From the NCBI RefSeq assembly GCF_030814655.1, contig NZ_JAUSVK010000001.1, forward strand, positions 4,595,001-4,659,000: 64,000 nt of DNA. The letters are read 5' to 3'. This document shows positions 17,308 through 26,795 of the stretch, piece after piece. Every line of letters begins with the position of its first letter. Within the stretch, counting starts at the first letter, position 1. The position numbers and the translations under genes are program-made. Origin of the DNA: Labrys monachus (GTDB taxonomy: Bacteria > Pseudomonadota > Alphaproteobacteria > Rhizobiales > Labraceae). The notes under the pieces are model-generated. The model saw nothing but the letters and a program-made list of their open reading frames with translations, was not told the DNA's origin and made no database searches.

Positions 17308-18866
17308 TTCCAGCCTCCCGCCGCAACCTTCTCAGCCGCGCCGTCGCGGGCCCTGTTGCCTTTGGCCACCGCCAGTTCGAGCAGGTCGCGCTCGCTCACC
17401 GAATCGGAGGCGACCTCACGCCGGATCCGGCCCTGCGACATAATTAGGATGCGGTCCGACGCGACCAGGATTTCGCGCATGTCCGACGACAGCAACAGCA
17501 CCCCGATGCCACGCTCCCTGGCCTGGCTGCGGATGACGTCATAGATCTCCTGCCGGGCGCCGACATCGATGCCGCGCGTCGGTTCGTCGAGGATCAGGAG
17601 CCGCGAGCCGGCGGCCAGCCATTTGCCGATGACGACCTTCTGCTGATTGCCGCCGCTGAGGAAGTCGATGAGCTTCGCCGGCTCCCTGGGCCGCAGCCGG
17701 ACCTCGTCGATGATGCCGGCCACCAGGTCGCGGACACGGCGCTTCACCAGCGTGCCGGCCCTGGCGACGCGGCCCAGCGCGGGCAGGACGACGTTGAAGG
17801 CGACGGACTGGTCCTGCACGATGCCCTCGGCCTGGCGATCCTCGCTCACGAAGCCGATGCCGAGGCGCCGGGCCTTGCTGGGCGTCATGGCGCGGACGTC
17901 GACGTCGATCCCCTCGATGCGCAGCCGGCCCCTGATCCGGGTGCCCTCGGGCAGCGCGCCGACGATCGCACGGGCGAGTTCGCTCTTGCCGGCCCCGACC
18001 ACGCCTGCGATGCCGACGATGCAGCCCTTGTCGACCCTCAAATCGACCTGCTCGAACAGCCCGTCGGCGCTCAGGCCCGTGATCTCGAGCAGGTGCTCGC
18101 CGCCGTCCCGATAGACCTGCCTCGACACCGCCTCGCCGCCCATCGGCTTGCCGGTCATGGACTCGATGAGCTGCGGCATGTCGATCTCGCCGATGCGGCA
18201 GCAGGTGGCGACGGCCCCGTCGCGCAGGATCGTCACGCGATCCGCCAGGGAGAAGATCTCGTCCAGCTTGTGCGAGATGTAGACGATGGCGACCCCGCGC
18301 CGCTGCAGGCGCCGGACGAGATCGTAGAGGCTATCGATCTCGACCCGCGACAGCGCGGATGACGGCTCGTCCATGATGAACACGGCCGGATCATAGGACA
18401 GGGCGCGGGCGATCTCGACCTCCTGCTGATCGGCGATCTTGAGGGTCCCGACGACCGCGTCGGGCGAAACGGCGCTGCCGAGCTGGTCGAGCAGCCGCTT
18501 CGCCTCGCTGCGTGCCTTCGGCCAGTCGACCTTGCCCCGGCGCGTCGGGAGCCGCCCGAGCAGGATGTTCTCGGTCACGCTCAGGAAACGGACGAGGCCG
18601 AACTCCTGGTAGACCATCGAGACGCCGTTCCGCTGGGCGTCGAAGGGGCTGGCAAAACGGACAGGCTCGCCGCGGACATGGTATTCGCCGCTGTCGGGCC
18701 GATAGACGCCCATCAGGATCTTCATCAGCGAGCTCTTGCCGGCGCCGTTCTCACCGAGCAGCGCATGGACCTCGCCGGCGCGCAGGTCGAGGGCGACGTC
18801 CTTCAGGATCCTGACGCTCCCGAAGGACTTGTTGATGCCTTTCACGCTCAGCACGATGTCGTTCAC
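17304..18866 (-). CDS. sugar-type ABC transporter ATP-binding protein with two nucleotide-binding domains (RbsA/MglA family)
   Basis: Cytoplasmic ATPase with tandem domains, 520 aa from a GTG at 18866 (RbsA-type proteins are about 500 aa; an ATG at 18917 would add 17 residues). Domain 1 has Walker A GENGAGKSS (38-46), a degenerate signature LKIADQQEVEIARAL and Walker B VFIMDEPSSAL. Domain 2 has GVVGAGKSE, signature LSGGNQQKVVIGKWL and Walker B LLILDEPTRGID. It energises the two permeases encoded directly downstream. The 150-bp gap to the first binding-protein gene may hold an mRNA stability structure, but none was clear. Confidence 0.92.
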   Translation of the reverse strand: MNDIVLSVKGINKSFGSVRILKDVALDLRAGEVHALLGENGAGKSSLMKILMGVYRPDSGEYHVRGEPVRFASPFDAQRNGVSMVYQEFGLVRFLSVTENILLGRLPTRRGKVDWPKARSEAKRLLDQLGSAVSPDAVVGTLKIADQQEVEIARALSYDPAVFIMDEPSSALSRVEIDSLYDLVRRLQRRGVAIVYISHKLDEIFSLADRVTILRDGAVATCCRIGEIDMPQLIESMTGKPMGGEAVSRQVYRDGGEHLLEITGLSADGLFEQVDLRVDKGCIVGIAGVVGAGKSELARAIVGALPEGTRIRGRLRIEGIDVDVRAMTPSKARRLGIGFVSEDRQAEGIVQDQSVAFNVVLPALGRVARAGTLVKRRVRDLVAGIIDEVRLRPREPAKLIDFLSGGNQQKVVIGKWLAAGSRLLILDEPTRGIDVGARQEIYDVIRSQARERGIGVLLLSSDMREILVASDRILIMSQGRIRREVASDSVSERDLLELAVAKGNRARDGAAEKVAAGGWK

Positions 18867-19016
18867 GTCGGGGCCTCGATTGCGTTTCGGGAGGACGCGC
18901 AGCAGGTCGGCCGGCACGCCGGTGGGCGGGTCTCCCGACCCGCCTCCTTCACCTCTCGGGGCGGTTCGGACGACCGGACGCTTTTCAGAGGTTTCGCGCG
19001 CCGCGGGCCGGCCCCG

Positions 19017-20258
19017 TCAATAGCCGAGAAGGCGCTTGCGGTCGTCCAGCCCGGGTGTCGGCAGGCCCATTTCCCGGGTGTCGAGGACCGGCCATTCGTT
19101 CCACTTGCCGAGCGGCATGTCGGTGAAGGCGACGGTCCCGCCCCACATATGGGCCGCATCGGTGTCGATGGTCTTGCCGGTCAGCATCGGCATCGGCAGG
19201 AGGACGCGCCGCGGCAGCTTCACCTTGCCGGAGATGGCGTCGCCATCGGCGAGCGGCTGCTTCAGGACGGTGTGCCAAAGGAACTGCTTCACGACGACGT
19301 CGATCTGGTGCCACGGATTGTTGGAGACGGTGTAGTCGAACGTTCCGTCGCGCAGCGGCGCGAGCATCGCCTTGTCGATGTCCTGGAGGACGACCACGAC
19401 ATGATTGGGATCGCCGGCGGGCGCCAGCCTGTCGACCGCCCTCAAACCTTCGATGATGGCGCCGGCGTCGCCGAACTGCGGATAGATCGCCTTGATGTCG
19501 GGGTAGCGGGCGAAGGCATCCTGGATCGCCTTGGTCATCACCTCGGGCTGGCCCGCGGTGTCGACGGATTCGACCACCTTGACGAGGGGACTTCCCGCCA
19601 GGCCCAGACCGACGCCATGGTGGCGCGCCTGGCAGATCGGCAGGGAGCGCATGCCCCAGATCTCGAGGACGCGGTAGGGTTTGTCGGGCGTGGCCCCGCT
19701 CGCCTTGGCGAGTTCGACGAATTTGGCGCCGATCTGCCCGTTGCCCTCCGGCTTGTCGGCGTCATAGCCGGCAAAGCCGGTCAGCTTGTCGGTGTTGGCC
19801 GGCAAGACCCAGTTGTAGACGTCGATCCCGGCCTCGACGGCCCGGTCGATGGTCGAGGCCATCGCCGTCGGATCAATCGGATGCATGATGACGGCGTCAT
19901 AGGCATGGGTGGCGATGGCATCCTCGAGCAGGCGCGTCTGGGTGGGCACGTCGAACTCGGCCGAGACCATGGTGAAGGTCGCGCCGGCCGCCTGCAGCTG
20001 GGTCTTCAGCAGGTTCTGGGCCACGACCTGGTAGTCGTCTCCCATCCACACCGGCAGATAGAGGACGCGGTAGGGCGAGCCGTCCTTCTTCACGGCCAGC
20101 CCCTTATAGGGATCCCACGTCACGCCGCCGGGATCGATGAGGTTCTTGATCGTGCCCCAGTCCTTCTCCGGGATGAAGTCCGGCCGTGCGGCGTCCTGCG
20201 CCGCTGCACCGAACGTCATGGACAGCGCCAGCACGGCCGCTGAGAAAAATCTTATCAT
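19017..20258 (-). CDS. sugar-type ABC transporter substrate-binding protein (first of two)
   Basis: Periplasmic binding protein of 413 aa. The N-terminus MIRFFSAAVLALSMTFGAAAQ is a clear signal peptide. The mature chain shows YRVLYLPVWMGDDYQVVAQ, a DAVIMHPIDPTAMAS block and VSNNPWHQIDVVV, a type I periplasmic fold of the sugar-binding group. The ATG at 20258 follows GGGGGAGG, a very strong RBS that decides the start. It is the first gene of the operon and probably the main receptor; it bears little likeness to the second receptor at 14000-15223. Confidence 0.9.
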   Translation of the reverse strand: MIRFFSAAVLALSMTFGAAAQDAARPDFIPEKDWGTIKNLIDPGGVTWDPYKGLAVKKDGSPYRVLYLPVWMGDDYQVVAQNLLKTQLQAAGATFTMVSAEFDVPTQTRLLEDAIATHAYDAVIMHPIDPTAMASTIDRAVEAGIDVYNWVLPANTDKLTGFAGYDADKPEGNGQIGAKFVELAKASGATPDKPYRVLEIWGMRSLPICQARHHGVGLGLAGSPLVKVVESVDTAGQPEVMTKAIQDAFARYPDIKAIYPQFGDAGAIIEGLRAVDRLAPAGDPNHVVVVLQDIDKAMLAPLRDGTFDYTVSNNPWHQIDVVVKQFLWHTVLKQPLADGDAISGKVKLPRRVLLPMPMLTGKTIDTDAAHMWGGTVAFTDMPLGKWNEWPVLDTREMGLPTPGLDDRKRLLGY

Positions 20259-20686
20259 CGCCTCCCCCTTATTCTTATGATCGATCCCCGCCGCGCCCGT
20301 TAAGTGCCCGCACGGCTGAACCGTGACGAAGAGAATCGAGAAAGTTTCGCCGCTCCTGCGTGACAGAGCTTCCGCAACTTCAGCAGAACCTCTTCCTCCC
20401 TCGCGGGTCGCGAAATTTATCCTTAGGGGGTACGGCAAAAAGCTTCGAATCGTCGTTCGCCATGGGCCCATCGCCGATGGAGAAAGGACTTGCCGACGCT
20501 CGGTACGATCGTCCCGTCGGCGGCGTGACGCCATCGCCGGCAGCTCGCGGTCGCCCGGAAGCCCTTTCCACAGGGTTCATCGACGCGGCCCCTGCTTTGG
20601 ATGTAGGGTGCGGCGGACGGCGATCGGGATGACATCCGATGGGTCGGTCTGAAGCCCGCGCGGCAGATATTTCCCATCGAGGCGTC
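20259..20686. other. divergent intergenic region upstream of the sugar importer and the MgtC-like gene
   Basis: About 430 bp that must hold both promoters. It includes a short stretch of lower GC around 20405-20460. I found no clear operator, riboswitch or RNA gene. Open frames here lack family similarity and RBSs and were not called. Confidence 0.4.
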
Positions 20687-21952
20687 ATGGCGGTCGACAT
20701 GGATGAGATGATCCTGCGTCTCGGCCTGGCGCTCGCCATCGGCCTGCTGGTCGGCGTCGAGCGCGGATGGCGCGAGCGCGCCGAGCCGGCCGGAAGCCGC
20801 ACCGCCGGCATCCGGACCTACGGTATTTCCGGCCTGCTCGGCGGATTGTTCGCCGCTCTCGCGGCGGCGCTCGGCGCGGCCTATGTCTTTGCCGCCGGCT
20901 TCATCGGCTTTGCCGCAGTCCTCGCCTGGTTCAAGGCGCACGAAGCCGCGCATGACCGCGATTTCAGCGTCACCGGCGTCGTCGCCGGCCTGTGCGTCTT
21001 CGCGCTCGGCGGCCTGGCGGTGACCGGCGATCACCGTGCGGCCGCCGCCGGCGGTGCCGCCCTGGCCGGCGTGCTGGCCAGCCGCGACCTCCTGCACGGC
21101 CTGCTGCGGCGCATCACCTGGATCGAACTGCGTTCCGCCATCGTCCTCGTCGTCATGAGCGCCATCGTGCTGCCCTTGCTGCCGAACCGCACGATCGACC
21201 CCTGGGGCGGGCTCAATCCGCGGGAAATCTGGCTCTTCACCGTGCTCACCGCGGCCATCTCGTTCCTCGGCTATATCGCGGTTCGCATCCTCGGGCCGAC
21301 AAGAGGTCTCCTCGTCAGCGGGCTGGCGGGCGCGCTCGTATCCTCGACCGCCGTGACGATCGCGTTTGCGCGCATCGCCAAGGCCGGAGGCGATGCGCGT
21401 CCGCTGGCGGGCGCCGCCGCGCTCGCGGCGATGATCTCCCTTCTCAGGGTCACGGCAATCGTGCTGATCGTGCAGCCGCTTGCCTTCGGCATCATGGGCC
21501 CGGCCGCGATCGCGGCGGCGGCGGTGTTCGCCGCCGGCGGTGCGATCCTCCTGATGCGCGGGACCCACGGGTCGGAAGCATCCGACACGTCCCGCAATCC
21601 GTTCGAACTGGGCACCCTGCTGTTGTTCGCCGCGCTGCTCGCAGTCGTCGCGACCGCCAGTGCCGCCCTCGTCGCCCGGTTCGGCAGCGCCAGCCTCGTC
21701 GCCACCTCCGTCTTGTCCGGCACGTTCGATGTCGACGTGGCCGTCCTCAGCGCGCTCAGGCTCCAGGACCTGAACGTGCCGCTCGACACGATCGGCGAGG
21801 CCGTCCTCGGAGCGCTGTCCGCAAACGCGCTGGGACGTCTCGCTTTGGCGATTTTTTCCGGACCACCGTCCTATTGGCTGCCCCTTGCCGCCACGACGAT
21901 GCTGGCGGCAGCCGGTGGCGTCGCCGTGTTCCTGTCGCTTCCCTCGTTCTGA
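20687..21952 (+). CDS. MgtC/SapB and DUF4010 family membrane protein
   Basis: Inner-membrane protein of 421 aa with about ten to twelve hydrophobic segments. The N-terminal part has the MgtC/SapB pattern LGLALAIGLLVGVERGW and GIRTYGISGLLGG, and the C-terminal half is DUF4010-like. The start ATG at 20687 has GAGG four bases upstream; an ATG at 20639 is an alternative. MgtC proteins aid survival at low magnesium or in hosts; the long DUF4010 type is of unknown function. It is convergent with a metal ATPase gene, which is compatible with a role in metal or ion homeostasis. Confidence 0.85.
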   Translation: MAVDMDEMILRLGLALAIGLLVGVERGWRERAEPAGSRTAGIRTYGISGLLGGLFAALAAALGAAYVFAAGFIGFAAVLAWFKAHEAAHDRDFSVTGVVAGLCVFALGGLAVTGDHRAAAAGGAALAGVLASRDLLHGLLRRITWIELRSAIVLVVMSAIVLPLLPNRTIDPWGGLNPREIWLFTVLTAAISFLGYIAVRILGPTRGLLVSGLAGALVSSTAVTIAFARIAKAGGDARPLAGAAALAAMISLLRVTAIVLIVQPLAFGIMGPAAIAAAAVFAAGGAILLMRGTHGSEASDTSRNPFELGTLLLFAALLAVVATASAALVARFGSASLVATSVLSGTFDVDVAVLSALRLQDLNVPLDTIGEAVLGALSANALGRLALAIFSGPPSYWLPLAATTMLAAAGGVAVFLSLPSF

Positions 21953-22049
21953 CGCGGGCGGGAAACCGCGCCGGGTGCCGATCGGCTCGTCCGGACCGCA
22001 GAGAGATGTCGCCGGCCGGAGGCCTCGATTGCCGGGCCGCGCTCCGCCC

Positions 22050-24365
22050 TCATTCTCCGTCAGCATCCAGCGACCGGTAGATTTCGTCCTCCTGGGCGAA
22101 ATGCAGGCGCGTGATGGCTTCGAGGCCGTGCAGCAGGCGCTCGATCTCGTAGCGCTGCTCCTCGCCCGGGCCGTCATCGGGCAAGGCCTCGCGCAGCGAG
22201 GCCAGGTTATGGACCTGGCGCTGGATCTCCATATGGGTTCGGCTCATTCCCGCCAGGGCATCCCGCGCGCCGCTCCGCCGGCGCAGGCCCGCATAGACGC
22301 GCTCGTCCCGCTCTTCGTGGGGCAGCAGCCGTTCGTGCAGCACGCCGTCCAGCCTCGCAAGCTCCTGCCGGACATCCGGGCCCGGCAGATGCGGCAGGCG
22401 TGCGGCGGTGGCTCGGATGTCGTCGATCACATCGCCGAGGGTCCGGTGTTCGGCCTCGAGCGCCGGCACGTCCTCCTCGCCGGCTTCCCTTCGCCGGAGG
22501 ATCCGGATCGGACCGGCCAGCGCCCGCAGCGCGTTCAGGATGACGGCGACGTCGATCGCCTCCTGGAGCAAGGCTCCCTCGACCGGCGTCAGATAGCCGA
22601 AGGCGGCGGCGACCATGCCGAGGAGCGACAATCCCATGCCGGCATAGACGCTCTGCAGGGCGATCGCGCGCGAGCGCCGGGCGATCCGCATCGCGCTGAC
22701 CAGCCGGTCCAGCCGGTCCACCAGGATCACGACGTCGGCCGCCTCCGACGAGGCCGCCGCACCGCGGGCGCCCATGGCGACCCCGATGTCGGCGGCGGCG
22801 AGAGCCGGGGCGTCGTTGACGCCGTCGCCCACCATGAGGACCGGGCCGTTCGCCCGCTCCGCCTCCACTGCCATGGTCTTGTCCTGGGGCTTCATCTCGC
22901 TGCGGACGTCGTCGACGCCCAGGAAGGCGGCGACGCCCGCCGCGAGGTCGGCCCGGTCGCCGGTCACGAGCACGATGCGCCGGACGCCGGCATCGCGCAG
23001 GTGGCGCAGCACCGTGCCGGCCTCGGGCCGGACCTGGTCCGCCAGCAGGAGGGCTCCGGCGATCGTTCCGTCTACCGCGACCACGACGGCCACGGTTCCC
23101 TCGCGCCGGATCCAGGCCCCGATCTCCCGGGAGAACGGCGAAGAGGCAGCCTGCGCGCTGACGAAATCCCAGCCGCCGACGAGCACCTCCCGCTCGCCCA
23201 CCCGCCCCGCGACGCCCGATCCCGCCACCTCGCGGACATCGGTCGGCGTGTCGAGCGCGAGGCCGCGCTCGCGCGCGGCGGCGACGAGGGCCCGCGCCAC
23301 CACATGGGGCGAACCCTGGTCCAGGGAGGCCGCGAGCCTCAGGAACTCGGTCGGATCGAGATCGTCGCGTACCCTCATATCGATCAGGCGCGCGCGGCCG
23401 TCCGTGACCGTGCCGGTCTTGTCGAGGAGAACCGTCCTGACCCCGGCGAGCCGTTCCAGCGCCCCGCCTCCCTTGACGATCACCCCGCGCTTGGCGCAGC
23501 GCGATATGCCGGAGATGATCGCGACCGGCACGGCGAGGATCAGCGGGCACGGCGTGGCGACGACGATGACCGCAAGGGCCCTGACCGCCTCCCCGCTCCA
23601 TGCCCATGCCCCGCCGGCGATCGCCAGCGTCAGCGCCAGGAACAGCAGCGCGAAACGGTCCGCCAGCCGCGCCATCGGCGCCTTCGCCTCCTGCGCCGCC
23701 TCGACCAGCCGGATGATGCCGGCATAGGTGCTGTCGGCGGCGGCGCTCTCCGCCCTGAGATCGAAGGCGTCGCCGGCATTGGTGACGCCGCTCATCACGG
23801 GCTCGCCGACCCTGCGCCGCACCGGGAGGGCCTCGCCGGTGAGGGCGGATTCGTCGAGCACGGCGACGCCCGCCCCGACCGTACCGTCGACCGGCACGAC
23901 TTCGCCGCGGCGTACGAGCACCCGGTCGCCCGGCACCAGCTCGGCCAGCGCGACCTCCTGCAGGCCTCCCTGGGCGTAGCGGGCGGCGGTGCGCGGCATG
24001 CGGCTCAGCAGGGCCGTCATCTCGCGCCGCGCCCGTCTCTGGGCGAACCCCTCCAGGGCCTCCCCGCCGGTGAACATCAGCGCGACGATGATGCCGGCCA
24101 GGTGCTCGCCGAAGAGCAGGGCACCGGCCATCGCCAGGGCGGCGATGAGGTCGAGGCCGAACTCGCCCCGGCGCAGGCTGACGACGATGTCGACGACGAG
24201 GATGGCGAGAACCACGGCGGTGCCGGCCACCCAGATCGATGCGGCAAGACCGGCCTGTCCCGCATACAGGGCCACCGCGCCGGCGAGCAGCGCTGCGGCG
24301 AGCAAAGGGAGGAGGAAGGGCTTGGCGGCGTGCCAGCCCCGGGACAACGCATGGACGAGCGGCAA
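22050..24365 (-). CDS. P1B-5-type metal-transporting ATPase with C-terminal hemerythrin domain (Nia-like)
   Basis: Inner-membrane heavy-metal ATPase of 771 aa. It has TGE (177-179), the metal-site motif TPCP in a transmembrane helix (271-274), the phosphorylated DKTGT (315-319), SPH for the HP motif and GDGVNDAP. The last 140 residues are a hemerythrin-like domain with HEERDE, HMEIQRQVHNL and HFAQEDEIYR. TPCP plus a hemerythrin tail is the known P1B-5 design, whose rhizobial member Nia exports nickel and iron. No N-terminal metal-binding domain is present. The start is TTG at 24365 because GGGGAGG lies six bases upstream and a longer reading would run through the cytochrome gene. It follows the cytochrome b561 gene by 53 bp. 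Confidence 0.9.
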   Translation of the reverse strand: MPLVHALSRGWHAAKPFLLPLLAAALLAGAVALYAGQAGLAASIWVAGTAVVLAILVVDIVVSLRRGEFGLDLIAALAMAGALLFGEHLAGIIVALMFTGGEALEGFAQRRARREMTALLSRMPRTAARYAQGGLQEVALAELVPGDRVLVRRGEVVPVDGTVGAGVAVLDESALTGEALPVRRRVGEPVMSGVTNAGDAFDLRAESAAADSTYAGIIRLVEAAQEAKAPMARLADRFALLFLALTLAIAGGAWAWSGEAVRALAVIVVATPCPLILAVPVAIISGISRCAKRGVIVKGGGALERLAGVRTVLLDKTGTVTDGRARLIDMRVRDDLDPTEFLRLAASLDQGSPHVVARALVAAARERGLALDTPTDVREVAGSGVAGRVGEREVLVGGWDFVSAQAASSPFSREIGAWIRREGTVAVVVAVDGTIAGALLLADQVRPEAGTVLRHLRDAGVRRIVLVTGDRADLAAGVAAFLGVDDVRSEMKPQDKTMAVEAERANGPVLMVGDGVNDAPALAAADIGVAMGARGAAASSEAADVVILVDRLDRLVSAMRIARRSRAIALQSVYAGMGLSLLGMVAAAFGYLTPVEGALLQEAIDVAVILNALRALAGPIRILRRREAGEEDVPALEAEHRTLGDVIDDIRATAARLPHLPGPDVRQELARLDGVLHERLLPHEERDERVYAGLRRRSGARDALAGMSRTHMEIQRQVHNLASLREALPDDGPGEEQRYEIERLLHGLEAITRLHFAQEDEIYRSLDADGE

Positions 24366-24418
24366 GGCTTGCCTCCCCGGAGCAGAACGCACCCTTTCGG
24401 CGAAAAATCCCAAAGCGC

Positions 24419-24955
24419 TCAGCGGTGTGCGGGCGGCAGCATGCGCCGCAGCACGCCGTCGCGATCGGCGAATTGATGATAGAGCGCCGCGAGCGCGTGG
24501 CCGGCCGCCAAGGCGATCAGCGCATAGGATGCGAGTTCGTGCACCTCGGTCAGCGGGCGAAAGATCTCCGGCGTCCGTGCGAAGGGCGAGCCGGTCTGGA
24601 ACAGGCCGAAATCGATGCCGCGCCCCCGAAAGAGCAGCGTCGGAATGCCGATCGCCGGTATCAGGATCATCAAGACGTAGAGCAGGACATGGATCACCGC
24701 CGCGGCGCCCCGGCTGAGCGCTCCGACCGTATCCGGAAGCGGCGGAGGCCTGTGCGTGAGACGCCATGCGAGCCGCACGATGCTGAGGACGAGCACCGAC
24801 AGGCCGACGAGAACGTGAACGTTCACCACGGCCCCGGTCCAGCTCTCGGGGAAGGCGTCGATCGTCAAGCCGAGCCCGAAGGCGATCACGATCAGCAGGG
24901 CGATCGCCCAGTGAAGGATGACAGCAACCGTTCCGTAGTGATCGGGTCCCGACAT
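24419..24955 (-). CDS. cytochrome b561
   Basis: Diheme b-type cytochrome of 178 aa with four transmembrane helices. Candidate heme ligands are His15 in ILHWAIAL, a His in VNVHVLVGL, one in VIHVLLY and one in AAGHALAALYHQF. Such proteins pass electrons between quinol and other acceptors such as superoxide. It is the first gene of a pair with the P1B-5 ATPase and lies 57 bp behind an FNR/FixK-type box, which links both to low-oxygen conditions. Confidence 0.9.
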   Translation of the reverse strand: MSGPDHYGTVAVILHWAIALLIVIAFGLGLTIDAFPESWTGAVVNVHVLVGLSVLVLSIVRLAWRLTHRPPPLPDTVGALSRGAAAVIHVLLYVLMILIPAIGIPTLLFRGRGIDFGLFQTGSPFARTPEIFRPLTEVHELASYALIALAAGHALAALYHQFADRDGVLRRMLPPAHR

Positions 24956-25012
24956 GGTCTCACCTGCCTGTAAGTTGATGCCTCACCGAAGCACAGGCGG
25001 CAATTGCTGTTC

Positions 25013-25026
25013 TTGATCTGGCTCAA
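25013..25026. promoter_or_regulatory. FNR/FixK-type box upstream of cytochrome b561 and the P1B-5 ATPase
   Basis: TTGATCTGGCTCAA matches the FNR/FixK consensus TTGAT-N4-ATCAA at nine of ten fixed positions. It is 57 bp from the cytochrome start, compatible with an activator at about -41. No other function is obvious in the 172-bp gap 24956-25127. Confidence 0.6.
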
Positions 25027-25127
25027 CGGCTGGCTGCGAAGCGGAGCGATCCCTGCTTCGTCCTTGCGCCGCCGGCCTGCCCTGGGGGCGTCGAAGGCTC
25101 CGCTGGTCGGAAGGCCGGCGGCGACCT

Positions 25128-26006
25128 TCAAAGCCTCTGATCGGGAAAGGCCGCGACGAGCGCCTCGATGAAGGCGGTGACCCTGCTGCTCACCAGCCTG
25201 CGCGAGACATGGAGCGCCCAGGCAGCCACCGGCCGGTCGTCCACCACGCCCCAGCAGGAAAGGCGTGCAGCCGCCAGATCGCGCGCCACCATGGATCGGG
25301 GCAGCAGGGCAGCCCCGGCCCTGGCCAGCACCGCGTCGCGCACCATGAGGAGCGAGGAGAGCCGCAGGATCGGATCGGGCATCAGGTCCTCCGATCCGGA
25401 CTCCCTCCTCATCCGCCACGTCGCACCCGGAGCCGTGGTGCTCAGCACGACGGCCGGCACCGTCGGAGCCCTGCCCGGCAGGCAGGACGGACGAGCCATG
25501 GAGGGCGGCGCCACCACCATCATCTCGTCCCTCAGGAAGCAGCGGCCGATCAGGCGGTCGTCGGGCGCCGGATTGATGCGGATGACCACATCATAGCCCT
25601 CCTCGATCGGATCGACGAAGCGGTCCTCCGCGGTGATCTCGAGTCGAACCTCGGGGTAGGCGGCGGAGAATTCCGCGGCGATACGGCCGAGGGCGATGTG
25701 GGACAGCAGCATCGGCGCGCTGACGCGCAGCCGGCCCCGCGGCCGGCCGATGCCGGCGCCGACCGTCTCGCCCGCTTCCGCGATCTCCCGCAGAAGGCCT
25801 TCGGTACGGGCATGCAGGGCCGCGCCTTCCTCGGTCAGCGGCGAGGAGCGCGATCCACGCTCCAGGAGACGCACGCCGAGGCTGTCCTCCAATTCGGCGA
25901 TATGCCGCGAGAGCGTCGCCTTGGATTGCCCGCTGGCACGGCTGGCCCGCCCGAGCCCGCCATGCGTCGCCACGAGATTGAAATCCGCGAGAGCGCGAAG
26001 GTCCAT
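25128..26006 (-). CDS. LysR-family transcriptional regulator
   Basis: Regulator of 292 aa with a winged HTH (VATHGGLGRASRASGQSKATLSRHIAELE near residues 12-40, where Gly/Ser-rich positions replace the usual SFxxAA) and a LysR substrate domain. ATG at 26006 is chosen; a TTG at 26018 would add four residues. It is divergent from the NAD(P)-binding protein and cupin genes, the classical LysR arrangement, and the shared 115-bp gap holds a dyad at 26020-26041. Confidence 0.9.
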   Translation of the reverse strand: MDLRALADFNLVATHGGLGRASRASGQSKATLSRHIAELEDSLGVRLLERGSRSSPLTEEGAALHARTEGLLREIAEAGETVGAGIGRPRGRLRVSAPMLLSHIALGRIAAEFSAAYPEVRLEITAEDRFVDPIEEGYDVVIRINPAPDDRLIGRCFLRDEMMVVAPPSMARPSCLPGRAPTVPAVVLSTTAPGATWRMRRESGSEDLMPDPILRLSSLLMVRDAVLARAGAALLPRSMVARDLAAARLSCWGVVDDRPVAAWALHVSRRLVSSRVTAFIEALVAAFPDQRL

Positions 26007-26019
26007 CAGATGTTCCAAT

Positions 26020-26041
26020 AATGAGACGTAATGTCTTCATT
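26020..26041. promoter_or_regulatory. imperfect dyad in the LysR-divergent promoter region
   Basis: AATGAGAC (26020-26027) and GTCTTCATT (26033-26041) form an inverted repeat with one bulged base around a 5-bp centre, in the spacing and place expected for a LysR recognition site. It starts 14 bp from the LysR ATG. Confidence 0.5.
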
Positions 26042-26121
26042 TTGGCACCTTCCACGCATTTATGGAACAGTTATATTCACCCTCAGCGAGGGGCGATGCC
26101 CTTCATTCTGTGGAGGCTGAC

Positions 26122-26751
26122 ATGAAAATTCTGGTATTGGGCGCCACTGGCGGCACCGGCCGCCTGATCGTCCGCGACGCCCTGGCAAAGGGGCATGAGG
26201 TTGTGGCCCTCGTCCGTTCGAAGGCCCGGGCCGCCGGCCTTGCGGGCGCCGAACTCGTCGAAGGCGACGCCCTGGACGAAGCGGCATTGACCCGTGCAAT
26301 GGCTGGCTGCGACGCGGTCGTCAGTTCGCTGGGCACCGCCATGAGTCCCTTCCGCGAGGTCACCACGCTCTCGACGGCGACGCGCGCGCTCGTCGGCGTG
26401 ATGGAACGGCAGGGGGTCCGCCGGCTGGTGTGCATCACCGGCATGGGCGCCGGCGACAGCCGCGGCCATGGCGGCTTCCTCTATGACCGGCTGATTCTCC
26501 CCTTGCTGCTGCGCAAGGTCTACCAAGACAAGGACCGCCAGGAGGACGCGATCCGCGCCAGCGCGCTCGATTGGATCATCGTCCGGCCGACGGTGCTCAA
26601 CGACGAACCGGCCCGCGGCCGCGTCCGTGCGCTGACCGACCTGTCCGGCGTGCATGGCGGCAAGATCGCGCGCGCCGACGTCGCCGATTTCGTCGTGCAG
26701 CAACTGACCGCCGACACATGGCTCCGCCAGACACCGCTCATCACCTGGTGA
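26122..26751 (+). CDS. NAD(P)-binding protein, atypical SDR (NmrA/SDR5-like)
   Basis: Rossmann-fold protein of 209 aa with the glycine motif GATGGTG near residues 8-14 (MKILVLGATGGTGRL). The YxxxK catalytic pair of classical SDRs is absent, as is usual in the atypical NAD(H)-binding group; ITGMGAGDSRGHGG and WIIVRPTVLNDE are typical blocks. GGAGG six bases before the ATG fixes the start at 26122. Members act as NADPH-dependent quinone or flavin reductases or redox sensors. It probably forms a LysR-controlled transcript with the cupin gene 44 bp downstream. Confidence 0.85.
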   Translation: MKILVLGATGGTGRLIVRDALAKGHEVVALVRSKARAAGLAGAELVEGDALDEAALTRAMAGCDAVVSSLGTAMSPFREVTTLSTATRALVGVMERQGVRRLVCITGMGAGDSRGHGGFLYDRLILPLLLRKVYQDKDRQEDAIRASALDWIIVRPTVLNDEPARGRVRALTDLSGVHGGKIARADVADFVVQQLTADTWLRQTPLITW

Positions 26752-26795
26752 AGGGCGCCGGCAATTCCGTGTGAAGACCCTCAAGGAGATCCGAA

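Noticed and set aside
20360-20632. 90-codon frame in the gap upstream of the MgtC-like gene
   Set aside because: No RBS, no family similarity and composition of non-coding DNA.
21885-24476. 863-codon plus-strand frame opposite the P1B-5 ATPase
   Set aside because: The minus strand codes a clear ATPase with all motifs; the opposite frame is low-complexity and lacks an RBS.
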